64,000 nucleotides of DNA from Corinectria fuckeliana (Eukaryota; Ascomycota; Sordariomycetes; Hypocreales; Nectriaceae): NCBI GenBank assembly GCA_019137255.1, contig WPDH01000245.1, positions 124,001-188,000 of the forward strand, in the 5' to 3' direction. The notes under the pieces are model-generated. The model was not told the DNA's origin, made no database searches, and saw nothing but the letters and a program-made list of their open reading frames with translations. Below, in pieces: positions 20,237 to 30,440 of the stretch (positions are counted from its first letter, which is position 1; each line of letters begins with the position of its first letter). A program made the position numbers and the translations under genes.

Positions 20237-22189
20237 CTAAACCCCCCAAACCTGCTGCCACCTCTTCTCGTCCAAGCCCAACGGTCCATCCAGCCGCCCA
20301 AACCTCGCCGGCTGCTTTGTATTCGACTCCGGCAGGCACACCCACTCCCTCACGCAGTCAGGCACCTCCTCCTTGATGTGCGCGATGCAGATGAGCGCCT
20401 GCTGGTCTGACAGGCCTGGAACCTTGATGGCTCCCGAGCGAGACGCCTCGCTTTCGACCACCTCCTCGCCCCGGTACGTCTTGGCCTCGCCCTCGTTGAG
20501 GAACAGCGTGCACTTGTCGCGCACCGCGTCGTCCATGCCGCTAAAGGCCTCGTCCAGCACCACGACGTCGGGGCTCTTGATCATCGACCGCACGAACAGC
20601 GCGACTCGCTGCGCGCTGAACGACAGGCCGCCGAACAGGTGCTCGTCCGCCCAGGCGAGGCTCTCCCGAGACGGCGCGAACAAGTACTCGGGGTTCAGCT
20701 CTGGCGCGAACCATTCAAGTGCGGCCTCGACCCTTTGCCGCGCTACGTCGTCCAACTTGGGCTTGCCGCCGAACGTCTCCGACCAGGCGTTCTCGACGAC
20801 CTGCCGCACCGTCAGACGGCGAGGGATATGCTGGTGCACCTCGGGGCTTGAGTGGCCGATGCGGGCCTGGATATCCCAGAACGTGAGCGGCTGCTCGCCA
20901 GAGCCAGGCTCGGGCAAACGAGACCGTCCAAATAATGTAATGGGGAGGGAGTAGCTCTGCGGATGATCCGAGCAGAGAAGGGACACGATCGTAGTCTTTC
21001 CCGATCCGTTGGGCCCGAAGACGCCCCAGCGCTCTCCCCGCCGGACTGTCCAGATCAAACCGTTCTTGGGGCCCTCGGCGGTCTGCTGAGTCCAGTTTCC
21101 CAATGCGACTCGGCCACGGTACTGAACCCTGCATCCATCCATTTCTATGAGTGGCTCGGCATTTGGATTGATGGGCTCGAGGCCCTGGTACGAGGCCTGC
21201 TTGTCGGCCTGGCCAGAACCCTCCGCACCCGTAGACGGGGCCTTGGTCGACAAGACGCGACCGATGTCGACTAGTGAATGGACAGGCAGCTTCTCATCCT
21301 CCGTGAGCCCACCCTTACGCACCCCCTGGACGTACTTCTTCAAGCCATTGAGAACCACATCCTTGGGACCCATCGAGCTGATCTGGCAGTCGGTCCTTAG
21401 ATATACCAGGTGAGTCACCCACTCCGGCACCGGGTCCTGAGGCCGCGCACTCAGTATCAGCCGCGGGCTAGCCTGCGCCGCCAGCGACTGCAGCAACGGG
21501 CTCAGTCCCGTCACGGTGGGAGGATCCAGCCCCATGAAGGGCTCGTCGAGCAGCAGCACCTCGGGCCTGGTGAGCAGGGCCCGGGCGATGCGGGCTCGCC
21601 GGCCTTGGCCGTTGCTCAGGAAGGATACGGGAAGCTCGAGGAGACGGTCGAGCCTCAGGTCCTTGACAACGCGGTTGAGGAATTGCGGAGAAATGCTGCT
21701 GCCGTCGTCATCCCCAGGCTTCTTCTCCAGCGGGTTCAGCTCCGTGTTCCCAAGCAGGAAGTCCTGTAGCGAATAGTCCGTACTCTCCCGCCTCGACTCG
21801 TACCGCGCAGACAAATACGCCGACGTGACCTCGCTCCCACCCAAGCCGCCCGCGCCCTGCTCGGCGTCAAACCCCACATACTGGATCGCCCTGTGCGGCG
21901 CCCTCAGCTGATGAGGCACGGCATCAGTGGACAAGTACGGGTACGACCTCGCGGAGGGCGGATCGCAAAGCAGCCGCCCTCTCAGCGCCTGGAGCAGAGT
22001 GGTCTTCCCGGAGAGCGAGGGCCCGACGATGCACCAGTTGCGCGGCGTAGACGAGGCCGAGGCGAGCTCGAAGCTGAGATCGCTGAAGAGCGGCGGGTTT
22101 GGGTGCGACGAGGTGGCATTGGGGTGGAGGCGATAGAAGGTGCCATTGGCGATACGGATGATGGGCGGGCGGGACGTGAGGGGCCTCAT
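20237..22189 (-). CDS. Twin-cassette soluble ABC ATPase (YDR061W/ModF-like)
   Basis: Single exon, 650 aa, with two ABC nucleotide-binding domains and no membrane segments. Domain 1 has Walker A GPSLSGKTT, signature LSNGQGRRARIARALL and Walker B EVLLLDEPFMGLD. Domain 2 has Walker A GPNGSGKTT, Walker B DVVVLDEAFSGMD and an aberrant signature LSFSAQRVALFVRSM in place of LSGGQ. The layout matches the yeast YDR061W group, which resembles bacterial ModF, rather than the ABCF translation factors with their long inter-domain linker. The molecular role of this group is not settled. The unusual second signature may leave one composite ATP site weak. The gene is divergent from UMP1, with 455 bp between the starts. 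Confidence 0.88.
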   Translation of the reverse strand: MRPLTSRPPIIRIANGTFYRLHPNATSSHPNPPLFSDLSFELASASSTPRNWCIVGPSLSGKTTLLQALRGRLLCDPPSARSYPYLSTDAVPHQLRAPHRAIQYVGFDAEQGAGGLGGSEVTSAYLSARYESRRESTDYSLQDFLLGNTELNPLEKKPGDDDGSSISPQFLNRVVKDLRLDRLLELPVSFLSNGQGRRARIARALLTRPEVLLLDEPFMGLDPPTVTGLSPLLQSLAAQASPRLILSARPQDPVPEWVTHLVYLRTDCQISSMGPKDVVLNGLKKYVQGVRKGGLTEDEKLPVHSLVDIGRVLSTKAPSTGAEGSGQADKQASYQGLEPINPNAEPLIEMDGCRVQYRGRVALGNWTQQTAEGPKNGLIWTVRRGERWGVFGPNGSGKTTIVSLLCSDHPQSYSLPITLFGRSRLPEPGSGEQPLTFWDIQARIGHSSPEVHQHIPRRLTVRQVVENAWSETFGGKPKLDDVARQRVEAALEWFAPELNPEYLFAPSRESLAWADEHLFGGLSFSAQRVALFVRSMIKSPDVVVLDEAFSGMDDAVRDKCTLFLNEGEAKTYRGEEVVESEASRSGAIKVPGLSDQQALICIAHIKEEVPDCVREWVCLPESNTKQPARFGRLDGPLGLDEKRWQQVWGV

Positions 22190-22644
22190 AATGCCGATTG
22201 AGTGCCTCCGAGGTCTCGAGGGCTCATGCTACATGTAAAGCAATGCTGATGAGTCTTTGGACTAGGTACATAATTTAATAAGTGAATCCTAGGACCGACG
22301 TCGGACTACTGTGACGCTGCTTGTGATTCGGTGATAACCGGCTTTAGTACATTCCGGGGTATTCGTCCATTACCGGGGCCTTCTGAGCAGCCAGTACCAG
22401 GCGGTACGTACCTCTAGCTGCTTGACGCGAGGCTGTCCGACTGCCTACTAATTAGTAGTACTAGGCAAGCCTGGAGCTGTCGTCAACTTCAAGCAAGCAA
22501 CTCCATCCACGTCAATCCCAACCCGCCGCCACCACCTCCATCGAACCCGCACCACCCCGTTGAAAGATCCTCCGAGACCTCTAGGCTCACGACCAAACAT
22601 CAGAAAAACCCACTCCCGTCCAACCCCCATCCCCAACCGCCAAG
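22190..22644. promoter_or_regulatory. Bidirectional promoter between ABC ATPase and UMP1
   Basis: 455 bp separate the two divergent ATGs, so both promoters must lie here. The 140 bp before the UMP1 start are C-rich and purine-poor, typical of a fungal leader. No TATA box is obvious. Confidence 0.5.
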
Positions 22645-23175
22645 ATGGTAAGCTACAACGCTCGTCCATCCTCGTCCATCCTCGACCGCAAGGCTAACCA
22701 CCACCACCCCCTCGTCCAGTCGATGCGCATCATCCCCGCCAACTCCAACCCCCAGACCTTCTCCCACACCTCGCACTCGTCGTCCGCGCCCTCCGCGCCC
22801 GGCGTCCACGACACCCTCCGCCACGGCGTCGGCATCACCCCGTACGATGCCAAGTCCTCAAACCCCGTCTCCGCCCACCCCCTCGAGGCCCGGCTCAAGA
22901 ACTGGGAGGCTACCCAGGAGGCCATGCGTATGGAGACCCTGCGACGCACCTTTGGCATCGCTGAGCCCGTCCGCCGCGGCATGGAGCTCAAGATCGTCCG
23001 CGATGGCGAGTGGCGGCCCATTGCCCTTGGCGGTGGTCTTCCCAGCGTCCATGAGGAGATCCTCAAGGGCCGCGAGGCCATGATCACCTGGGAGGACGTC
23101 TACACAGGCGATGAGACGATGCGTGTCGCTGGCGTTCACGACGAGATGGAGAAGAAGCTCAAGATTCAGCAGTAG
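22645..23175 (+). CDS. UMP1: Proteasome maturation factor UMP1 (POMP)
   Basis: Chaperone that sits inside half-20S precursors, checks their dimerisation and is then the first substrate degraded. The preferred structure is exon 1 = the ATG only (22645-22647), intron 22648-22719 (72 nt, donor GTAAGC, branch GCTAAC, acceptor CCAG) and exon 2 = 22720-23175. This gives 152 aa starting MSMRIIPA, in line with yeast Ump1 (148 aa, MNIVPQ). The conserved core is HPLEARLKNWEATQEAM, then FGIAEPVRRGMELKIV and ITWEDVYTG. The intron is a multiple of three without stops, so unspliced RNA would add 24 residues after the Met. The gene converges with the UBL3-like gene. Confidence 0.93.
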   Translation: MVSYNARPSSSILDRKANHHHPLVQSMRIIPANSNPQTFSHTSHSSSAPSAPGVHDTLRHGVGITPYDAKSSNPVSAHPLEARLKNWEATQEAMRMETLRRTFGIAEPVRRGMELKIVRDGEWRPIALGGGLPSVHEEILKGREAMITWEDVYTGDETMRVAGVHDEMEKKLKIQQ

Positions 23176-23727
23176 ACGTCGATATTCAAGCAGAAGGGAG
23201 CGGGGAATCAAGAACCAATGCAAAGCAACTTCGATACACCTTAGAGCTTGGTAACCTATTGGTCGTGAACAAGCCCTCAAGAAAACGAGATACATATGAG
23301 ACGTGTAGAGTACAGCAATGTGAATGCCATCTATCCTGCTATAGACGTGCCTACCGACGCTAATGCCGGGGGCAGAGGTACCGAAAGACAAACAAAGAAT
23401 TACATTTATACATGTTACGCCGATGTAGACTCCAATGTCCCCGTCTTCCACGAGTCGTTCCCATCATTCGCTTCTCCCGTGTAAGACAATAGACCAAAGA
23501 AAAGGAAAGAAAGATAAGACAAAAGAGAGTGAGGGTCGGGCATGGAACTGCCCGAGGTAGGCTGGTCCTCAAGCCAGCCGAGTATTATCGCACACGCTTC
23601 CTCCATGCTCTTCGGCGGGAGGTAGTCGACAAGGTCCGACGCATGACGTTATGTACCGCTTGAGTATTGACGGGTCACGTCCTGTTCCGCCCCAAAAAGA
23701 TCGCTTCTATCCCAATACAGACTGTGC
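23176..23727. other. Intergenic region between convergent genes
   Basis: 552 bp with the 3' ends of UMP1 and the UBL3-like gene. I see no gene or clear element. Confidence 0.5.
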
Positions 23728-24611
23728 TCATAACACCACACAGCAGCCGCTTCCTCGCTGGCGCTGGCCGTCACCACCGCCTGATGCGAGGTTCTTATTC
23801 CCGGACTTTGGTTCCTCCTCGTCGAGATCCTGAGGTCGAATGCTCATATGCACTACGTTCGGGCTCTCTGTGCTGAGTTGGTACTCTGGTAATTGGGTCA
23901 GCAAACGGCGCCAGGGAATCCAAGCAAGTAGAGAGGCTTACTCTTGAGCTGCTCCTTATCGTCTAATAATTTTCCAAAGTGGATCAGTCTAATGCTGCTG
24001 GGGCTCGCCGGCTTCGCCTCCCAGTCGCTTCGCCATTCTCGTAGGATAAGTTCCTTCAGGGTGTAGATGCTGATGCTGAAGGGGTCGGGCTGGCCGCCCT
24101 CGGTTTGGTCGGGGATGTCGACATTCCTCCTGCTAAGGTATTTGGCATCGATCTTGTAGGGATGACGGCTGCCAGACGTCAAGAGCAGGGTGATGTTGCA
24201 GACTGGGCCGTCGGCACCGCCTGGCGTGATGGATTTAATGTCGTCGACTGCCTCACCGATAGCCATGACTGGGTCTTCAGACTCCTTGGCTGGTGGCGGA
24301 GGAGCATTCTCCTTCTCCTTCCCCTTCAGAGACGCGAGGTCCGTGAGGTTGGACTGTTCAGGCGATTCGGCTGTGGATGGCACGGTGGTGGAAGATGATG
24401 GCTCGGTCGCATTTTTGGAGAGGGTGATCTTATCGGCATCCGCAGCGGTTTTCAAGGGCGGTTGAGGCATGCTCTCCATGGGCACAGCGTCCTTGGGCTG
24501 ATCGAGGCGCGAAGTCTCGTCGTAGACGGCGTTACCACCACTGGGAGTGGAATCCGTAGGTGCCGACATTTTGGGAGCCGAAGAAGGGGTCGGAGGTGGT
24601 GGTTGCACCAC
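23728..24611 (-). CDS. UBL3/MUB-like membrane-anchored ubiquitin-fold protein
   Basis: Exons are 24611-23942 and 23885-23728 (56-nt intron, donor GTAAGC, acceptor CCAG), giving 275 aa; a start at 24569 (MSAPTDS) would give 262 aa. The first about 135 residues are Ser/Pro/Thr-rich and disordered. Residues about 137-240 form a ubiquitin-like fold (CNITLLLTSGSRHPYKIDAK, TLKELILREW, IRLIHFGKLLDDKEQLK). The last exon adds about 50 residues and ends GCCVVL, a CaaX box (Cys-Val-Val-Leu) expected to be geranylgeranylated because the last residue is Leu. Human UBL3 ends in the very similar CCVIL after the same kind of domain. So the protein is probably tethered to a membrane, where UBL3/MUB proteins recruit E2 enzymes or sort cargo. 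The fungal role is inference. If the intron were kept, translation would stop soon after without the CaaX box. Confidence 0.85.
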
Positions 24612-24882
24612 GCGAGATTGACCGAGAAACAGTGAGAGTCGAAGGGGCTTATTCGTTCGTCGACGGGAGGATTCCAGGCGGCGAAGTCGCGGATCGATGA
24701 TGGCAGGTCGGTGGATTGAATGAATGTAGTACTGGACGGTGACCAGGTCTCGGGAGTGAAGACGTCAAGTTCTCGAGGAGGATCGCCTGCTAGGCCGGGG
24801 GCCGGGAAACCGGGGGTGGGGGGGGAAGGCCGGAGGATTGTCAGCCACAGCCAGACAAGAGACTCGCTCAGACAATTTAGAT

Positions 24883-24922
24883 GCAACGCAGCGCAACGCA
24901 ACGCAACGCAACGCAACGCAAC
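24883..24922. repeat. ACGCA pentanucleotide tandem repeat
   Basis: About six to seven copies of ACGCA, slightly imperfect at the left end, about 270-310 bp upstream of the UBL3-like start codon. Confidence 0.85.
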
Positions 24923-25950
24923 CACAACCGCAACCTCAACGCAGGGCTGGCTGGCAGGCGGCTGGCGTCTGGGCCCTGGGGACCGAGGTGGAGTCGGAGC
25001 CAAGACGGTGCCAGTAGGCGCTGGAGTGGGCTCCTTTTGGTGGAGTATTTGGAAGCTTTGCCCGAGGAGAATCAAGGAAGAGAGGAGGCGAGAGGAGGCG
25101 AGAGAGGAGGGTGGATCCGCAAGTTGTCGAGAGGCCGGATAGTGCGAGGCCAGGCGAGGTGAAGGATAATCGACCACGACGATAATCGACCACGACCACG
25201 ACGGAGGTAAAAGGTAATGAAGCGCAGTCACAGTCAAAACAAGCAGAGCGATCTTGGCTTGGCTTTTTCGCTCTCCGTCGGTGAGCAGGTCCGAAACCTG
25301 GCCCCTGAGATGTGTCGTGATGATTGGCTCGACTTGTCTTGCGAGGAAGAGTTGGAGGGTTGGTGGGTACCTCAGATGGGACAAGGGAAGCTCAGCCGTA
25401 CCAGGTACAGGAACGATGGGTCCTGGAGGCGGCAAAAAGAAGGGTAACTAGACTCAAATGAACAAAAAATAAAAGGAAAAAAAAGGCTGAGACGTCAGAA
25501 AGAGGCTTAAATTCCGGCAAGGGTTTATTCCGCGGAATTGCATTAGATGAGCCCACGATGGCTTGGGGGTTATCGAAATTGAGAGGGAAGAAGAGACTGG
25601 AGGGGATTCAAGCTTGCGGCACTTGGGTAATCGTACAGTACAACAAGAGGTCACCACGGCGGCGAGAACAATAGAGACAGGGAAGGGACGGGAGGATGCC
25701 CGCCGCTGTGCTTCCCCAGAGAAGGCGCCAGCGTGCTCCAAGGGGAAGCGCATCCGGGCGGGCCGCCCATCCAGGCGATCCTAACCGCACTGTATTTCCT
25801 ACTACTCAGCGCGGCCCTTTGTTGACTGTTAGGTGACAGGCAAAGCAGGGAAGGGGCAGGTTTGGTCGCTAATATGCAGAGCTTTGACCTCGCCACGCCT
25901 GCACCGTGTCTCTTGCACTGGCATTTCTCTTCATCATAGAAACCTTAGTT

Positions 25951-26010
25951 GTCGTCGCCATCGTCGTCGTCGTCGTCGTCGTCCTCCTCCTCCTCCTCCT
26001 CCTCCTCCTC
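25951..26010. repeat. Compound GTC/CTC trinucleotide repeat
   Basis: A GTC run changes into a CTC run on the plus strand, 60 bp in all with one interruption near 25958-25961. Intergenic. Confidence 0.9.
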
Positions 26011-27168
26011 ATTATCATAGTAGGCAACGGCCAGCCCTCGCCCTGTGGCTGCTGCGCTACTGCGGCTGGCCTCTGGTGTCATTATGACTAGGAGGTTAGG
26101 TACGTCGGACTGCTATCTCCCGCGCAACTGCCATAGTGGGCTACAGTTTATGAGCCTCCCCGTGTGCCATAACTTTAAAGGGGGCGGGGAGAGACCTCTA
26201 ATTATCCCGAACATTGATGCGTATATGTCTCCAGACGCCAAGCCCATCCATTGGGCTCCCGGAGATGAACACATGGCTACCCAACTAGCCCAAGATTGGT
26301 GATCAGCGATATCAGTAAAGACAATTATGATTTACACATGCTATACGAATATTACTCTACGTACAGTACAGTACAGTGCAGTACAGGCCGTCGGACGAAG
26401 GGCACTAAAAGAACGTCCCGAATAAAGGCACTCGAAACCACCAAAGGACCAGACAAATGGGTCAGCTTCACAGGGAGCCAGCATCGGCTGAGTATTCTGC
26501 TACGTACATACCTTACCTTCCTACTTTGGCGCACTGACAGCATACCTCAACCCCTACCTTAACCGCCACCACGCAACACCTCAGACAAATGGCTCGGTCC
26601 AGAAGCCCCGGCCTTGGCTGAGCTTGATGATGCCTCCGTAGACGCATTCAAGTGGACGGCAAGGGTTCCGGCCTCTTTCTAACTTCTGCGTTTTCTCGAT
26701 GAAATACCGGCGGTGTTGCGTGAAGCTAGAACCATGTACCCTCCCAAGCCCCCTTTCCCTGGTTCTCCCTGCTTGGCTCCATCATCGTCGCTACGATGCT
26801 GTTTACACTGTTTACTATGTAGGCATGGCGCTTCTGGATAGAGTTCTGGAACTAGCCCAAAACGAGTTGACCGCCCCTCTTAAGCTAGACTGCCTAGATT
26901 CCGGCTTGGTCGCAACTAATTACTATATGAATAGGTAGTGTGTACGAGGCGCGGTGCTACCCGACCTCAGACCCGTGTGCACACGGATGGATAAGTACCT
27001 AACTACTGCATAGAGGGAGGTAGTACGATTCCTGCATCAGTAGTAGGCCGTTCGTCAGTGGCCTTGATGGCGTACACGCACCGTCGGAGAGCACAGCCAA
27101 TGGTCACTCTTGAGCTACATCGGACCTGATTCATATTCTGCAATGCTTCGTCGCTACCTAATCGTCAC

Positions 27169-29777
27169 TTACAGCACCAGTAGATCGCCGTTGCTTCCCT
27201 GGCCCTGCGCAGGCTGGAGCACTGACTGTGGTGCGTGGGCGCTCACAACATATCCTGTGCCAGAACCGTTGCCTCCCCCGAATACATCATCCCCCTGATC
27301 AATGTTCATCGACGCCATCTGCTGCGTGCCGAGGCTTGAAAAGTACTCGTCCGCATCGTTAACCGCCTGTGCTAGGTTGGCCTCTCCGTTGTCCGTTACC
27401 CCCCTGTTTCGTGAATCCATGTCCGTCGGCTGTGAGGCATTGCCAAACATGCTGAGGCTCTTCTGGCTATCTGCGGCAGCACCGCTTCGCTTCTGAAGTG
27501 CTGGCGAATCTTGAAGCTTTCGTGGTCGCGCTGATCGAAAGACAGTCTGCACCGGCTTCAGATATACAGTTGCCAAGGTGCCAACATTGAGACACATCTC
27601 CTCCAGCGTCGCATTATCCAGTCGCTCCGACTCGGCGGTGATCGCCGGTTTCTCGCCCATGACAATCTTCTTTGCGGCGTTCATATCCGTAGACAACAGC
27701 CTCCAGTACATGTAAGCTCTGTCTCGGAGGTCAGGGTTGTCCGTCTCCTCAGTGGCCCACTTCAGGACCCGCGGCACCAGCTCTTGTCCCTTTGTCGGAC
27801 GCTGGATAAACAGCTTGACAGTTGCCGTCAGCAATGCCAGCTGGACTTCAACCGGCTCCTCCGCAAACGAGTACAAGAAGTCCTCCAATAGCGCGTCGCT
27901 GTTCTCGATGCGATCGGCGTATTGTCCAATGACCCAGATCATGGCAGCCTTGGCCTCTGGTTCATCCAGGGAGTCGAGATGCTCGCAGAGAGTGCTGATG
28001 ATGGACTCGTATTGATTGGGGTATTTTCGGAAGATGTTTCGGATAACGACGGTGGCTTCCTGCACAATGTACGTGATCTTCGTAGCGACTAGCTCCAGTA
28101 GCAGGTTAATGCATCGTCTGGCCGCAGGCTCAATCTTAATGGCAAGTTTGCCGATCGCGCGCACCGCCTTCCGCACAAAGTGAACATCAATTTCCGTGGC
28201 GTACTCGCGCAACTCAGTCAAGACTTCATCGATGTTGTCTTCAGTAGCAAGCATGAAGATGAGTTCCAGCTTCGTAACCTTGACATAGATAGGGTCATTG
28301 TATTTGCAGAAAAATACCCGGATGTCATTCCTCAGGACATCTGGTCGTCGCTGAAGAATCAGTAGGGCATTGCGGAGAGCCAAATATTGCACCTCGGGCC
28401 CCTTGGCAAGAAGGGTGACGAGGGGCGGGGATAGCTTCTTGCAAAGTACGGCAATTTGCTTCTGATCGGCAACGTAGTTCATCAGGTAGAGAATGACTCG
28501 AATACAGGTCAACACGACTGATGAGTTGGAGTGTGAGAGTCGTGGCGATATTCGTTCAGCTAGGAGAACCGCCTCTCCTGACTCCTGTGGGACGTAGGAC
28601 ATGAGCGCCTCCAAGATATAAGTCTGGCCCCATCTGTTTGCGCGTTATGTCAGCAAAGGGCAGATATAATGCTGCATCAAATGACTTACTCGGAGCAATC
28701 GGGAAGAATCGCCACCATTTTAGAAGCATTGCTGTAGTCAATGGTGAGTTTGATGGCATCGCTCCGTTCCCATATATCCATCAGACCAGCCAATGCACTA
28801 GCAACCACGGTAGGATTGTCATCCCTGAGCAACCCGTTGAGTCGGTCGATCAAGTCCGAGCCTTCCACCATATGCCTGTCATGGTCATACAACTTGGCGA
28901 CGCAGAACGCGGCTGTTTTGCGCACATAAGGGTCTCCGTCCTTCAGCATGAGCTTGACAATTGGGACTGTAGCCTCGACAAACTCTCGAACGTGAATGTA
29001 CGACATAGTCCGTAGAGCTAGTGCTCGTACAAGTGGGTTGTGGTCTTCCATGTCCTAGTCACTGTTAGTCAGTGCTGCTCTTTCCACGGAGTTCAAAGAG
29101 CTTACATGTTCTAGCACTGGAATGGCCTTGACTGCAATTTCGGGACGCATTCTTGCGTAGTTGACCAAGAAGAGAAAGCACCTGTTCTTGCGCGTCAGCC
29201 TACGACGACATCCCATGGACAACCCAGCCGAGTACCTACATCTTCTTGATTTCCAAGCTCTGAATGTGCATACATCCAATAATATCCGGGAAAAGAGCGA
29301 CCATGTCATTGTTGCTCATGGTCATGTTCGCAACGATCTTCTTAAGTGCAATTTTCTTCGATGCAAAGTTCTTGTCCTTTTTCCCTCCGCTGTTTAGTTC
29401 GAGGCGTAGCTCGGCTACCTTGCCCTGTGGAGTTTTTAGCCAGAAGTTAACCGGCGTGGGCGGTATGTATGCGAGGAACATGGCGGCCATATCTGGGGTT
29501 GAGTCGCTGGGCCAAGCTTTGTCGACCGAGACATCGAAGCGGGAGGGAGGGAGAGAACGGATGGGAGGGAGGACGGCTTGCGGGACCGAGGACGGGAGAC
29601 GCAGGCACGAGTGTGGAGGAGATGAAAGACGCCAGGAAGCTGGACGGAATCGCACAGTTCTGAAGGTGATGGTAGTAGGGCGGCGGATTCACGTCCGACA
29701 AGGCTGAGACACGATAAGGAACAAATGCTTACCCGAGCGAACAGCTTGGAGTCCCCTCCACCGGCGGAGCTCGACAT
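27169..29777 (-). CDS. AP-1 clathrin adaptor complex, beta subunit
   Basis: Large adaptin of the AP-1 complex for trans-Golgi/endosome clathrin sorting (yeast Apl2). Exons are 29777-29733, 29424-29240, 29181-29106, 29054-28690 and 28633-27169, giving 711 aa, close to yeast Apl2 (726). The trunk is highly conserved: GKVAELRLELNSGGKKDKNF, ANMTMSNNDMVALFPD, HNPLVRALALRTM, DPYVRKTAAFCVAKLYD, NPTVVASALAGL, PDCSEWGQTYILEAL, RLSHSNSSVVLTCIRVILYL and EVQYLALRNALLILQRRP. After the Arg/Pro-rich RSARPRKLQ comes a short low-complexity tail with no ear domain, usual for fungal AP-1 beta. Intron 1 (308 nt) follows only 15 codons. The other introns are 51-58 nt; the second uses donor GTAGGT. The gene is divergent from EMC4. 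Confidence 0.95.
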
Positions 29778-30440
29778 GGTGTCGTACGTGTACTGCTACG
29801 GGCCGTTCTCGCAAACGGGGAATCTCCTCACGAAAGTGACAGATGATGGAAGCGGAATAGGCGCGCTGGAACAGGCAAACCCCTCACGCTTGGCCCTGGG
29901 ACGTCACGTCGGTCCTCGCGATCGTCCACCCAATTGGACAGGATGCGTGTCCAGCACCAGGTTTCCGTGGAGGGTGGAAGGAGGGGGGCGGCGTCACATG
30001 TGCGTCTCGAGGTGCCCACGACCTAAGCCACTGAAGGAAGCGATGTATTGTCGTCGGTGGTTGGTGGTCGATGGTCGCGTTCGAATTTGATTTGTTGCTA
30101 CCAGCCGTCCGACTTGCTCTTTCGTCGCGAGAACATACCGTCTGGGCGTCGGCGTCTTCGGGGGTGGAAAGGGGAGCTCTCAACTGAGGTAAGCCAAATT
30201 GCGACCGGGGGGGTCCTTATCGATAACGCTCAAGTGACAGGCGCAATTAAGCGGAAAAACTGCTGGGTCCGGCAGCAGCAGTGCCACGCCACGCAACCAA
30301 TTGCAGATGGAGTGGGCCACTCGCAATCGCCAAGTTCACTCACTCAGCCTTCCCGCGACCACATAACAACAAGAGCACGAAGAAGACGAACACTACTTAT
30401 CATCCTACAACTCCGTCTGATACTCTGAACAACCAACGCC
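29778..30440. promoter_or_regulatory. Bidirectional promoter between AP-1 beta and EMC4
   Basis: 663 bp separate the divergent start codons of two secretory-pathway genes, so both promoters are expected here. I see no coding sequence and no clear TATA box. Confidence 0.45.

Larger units (their letters stand above)
24612..27168. other. Long intergenic region with microsatellites
   Basis: 2.6 kb between the 5' end of the UBL3-like gene and the 3' end of AP-1 beta. A minus-strand frame of 327 codons (24452-25435) runs out of the UBL3 exon in another frame, is low-complexity, and is rejected. Two simple repeats are listed separately. I see no gene. Confidence 0.55.

Noticed and set aside
24452..25435. 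Minus-strand open frame of 327 codons
   Set aside because: It overlaps the UBL3-like first exon in another frame and covers that gene's leader; low-complexity Pro/Leu/Arg composition with no family features.
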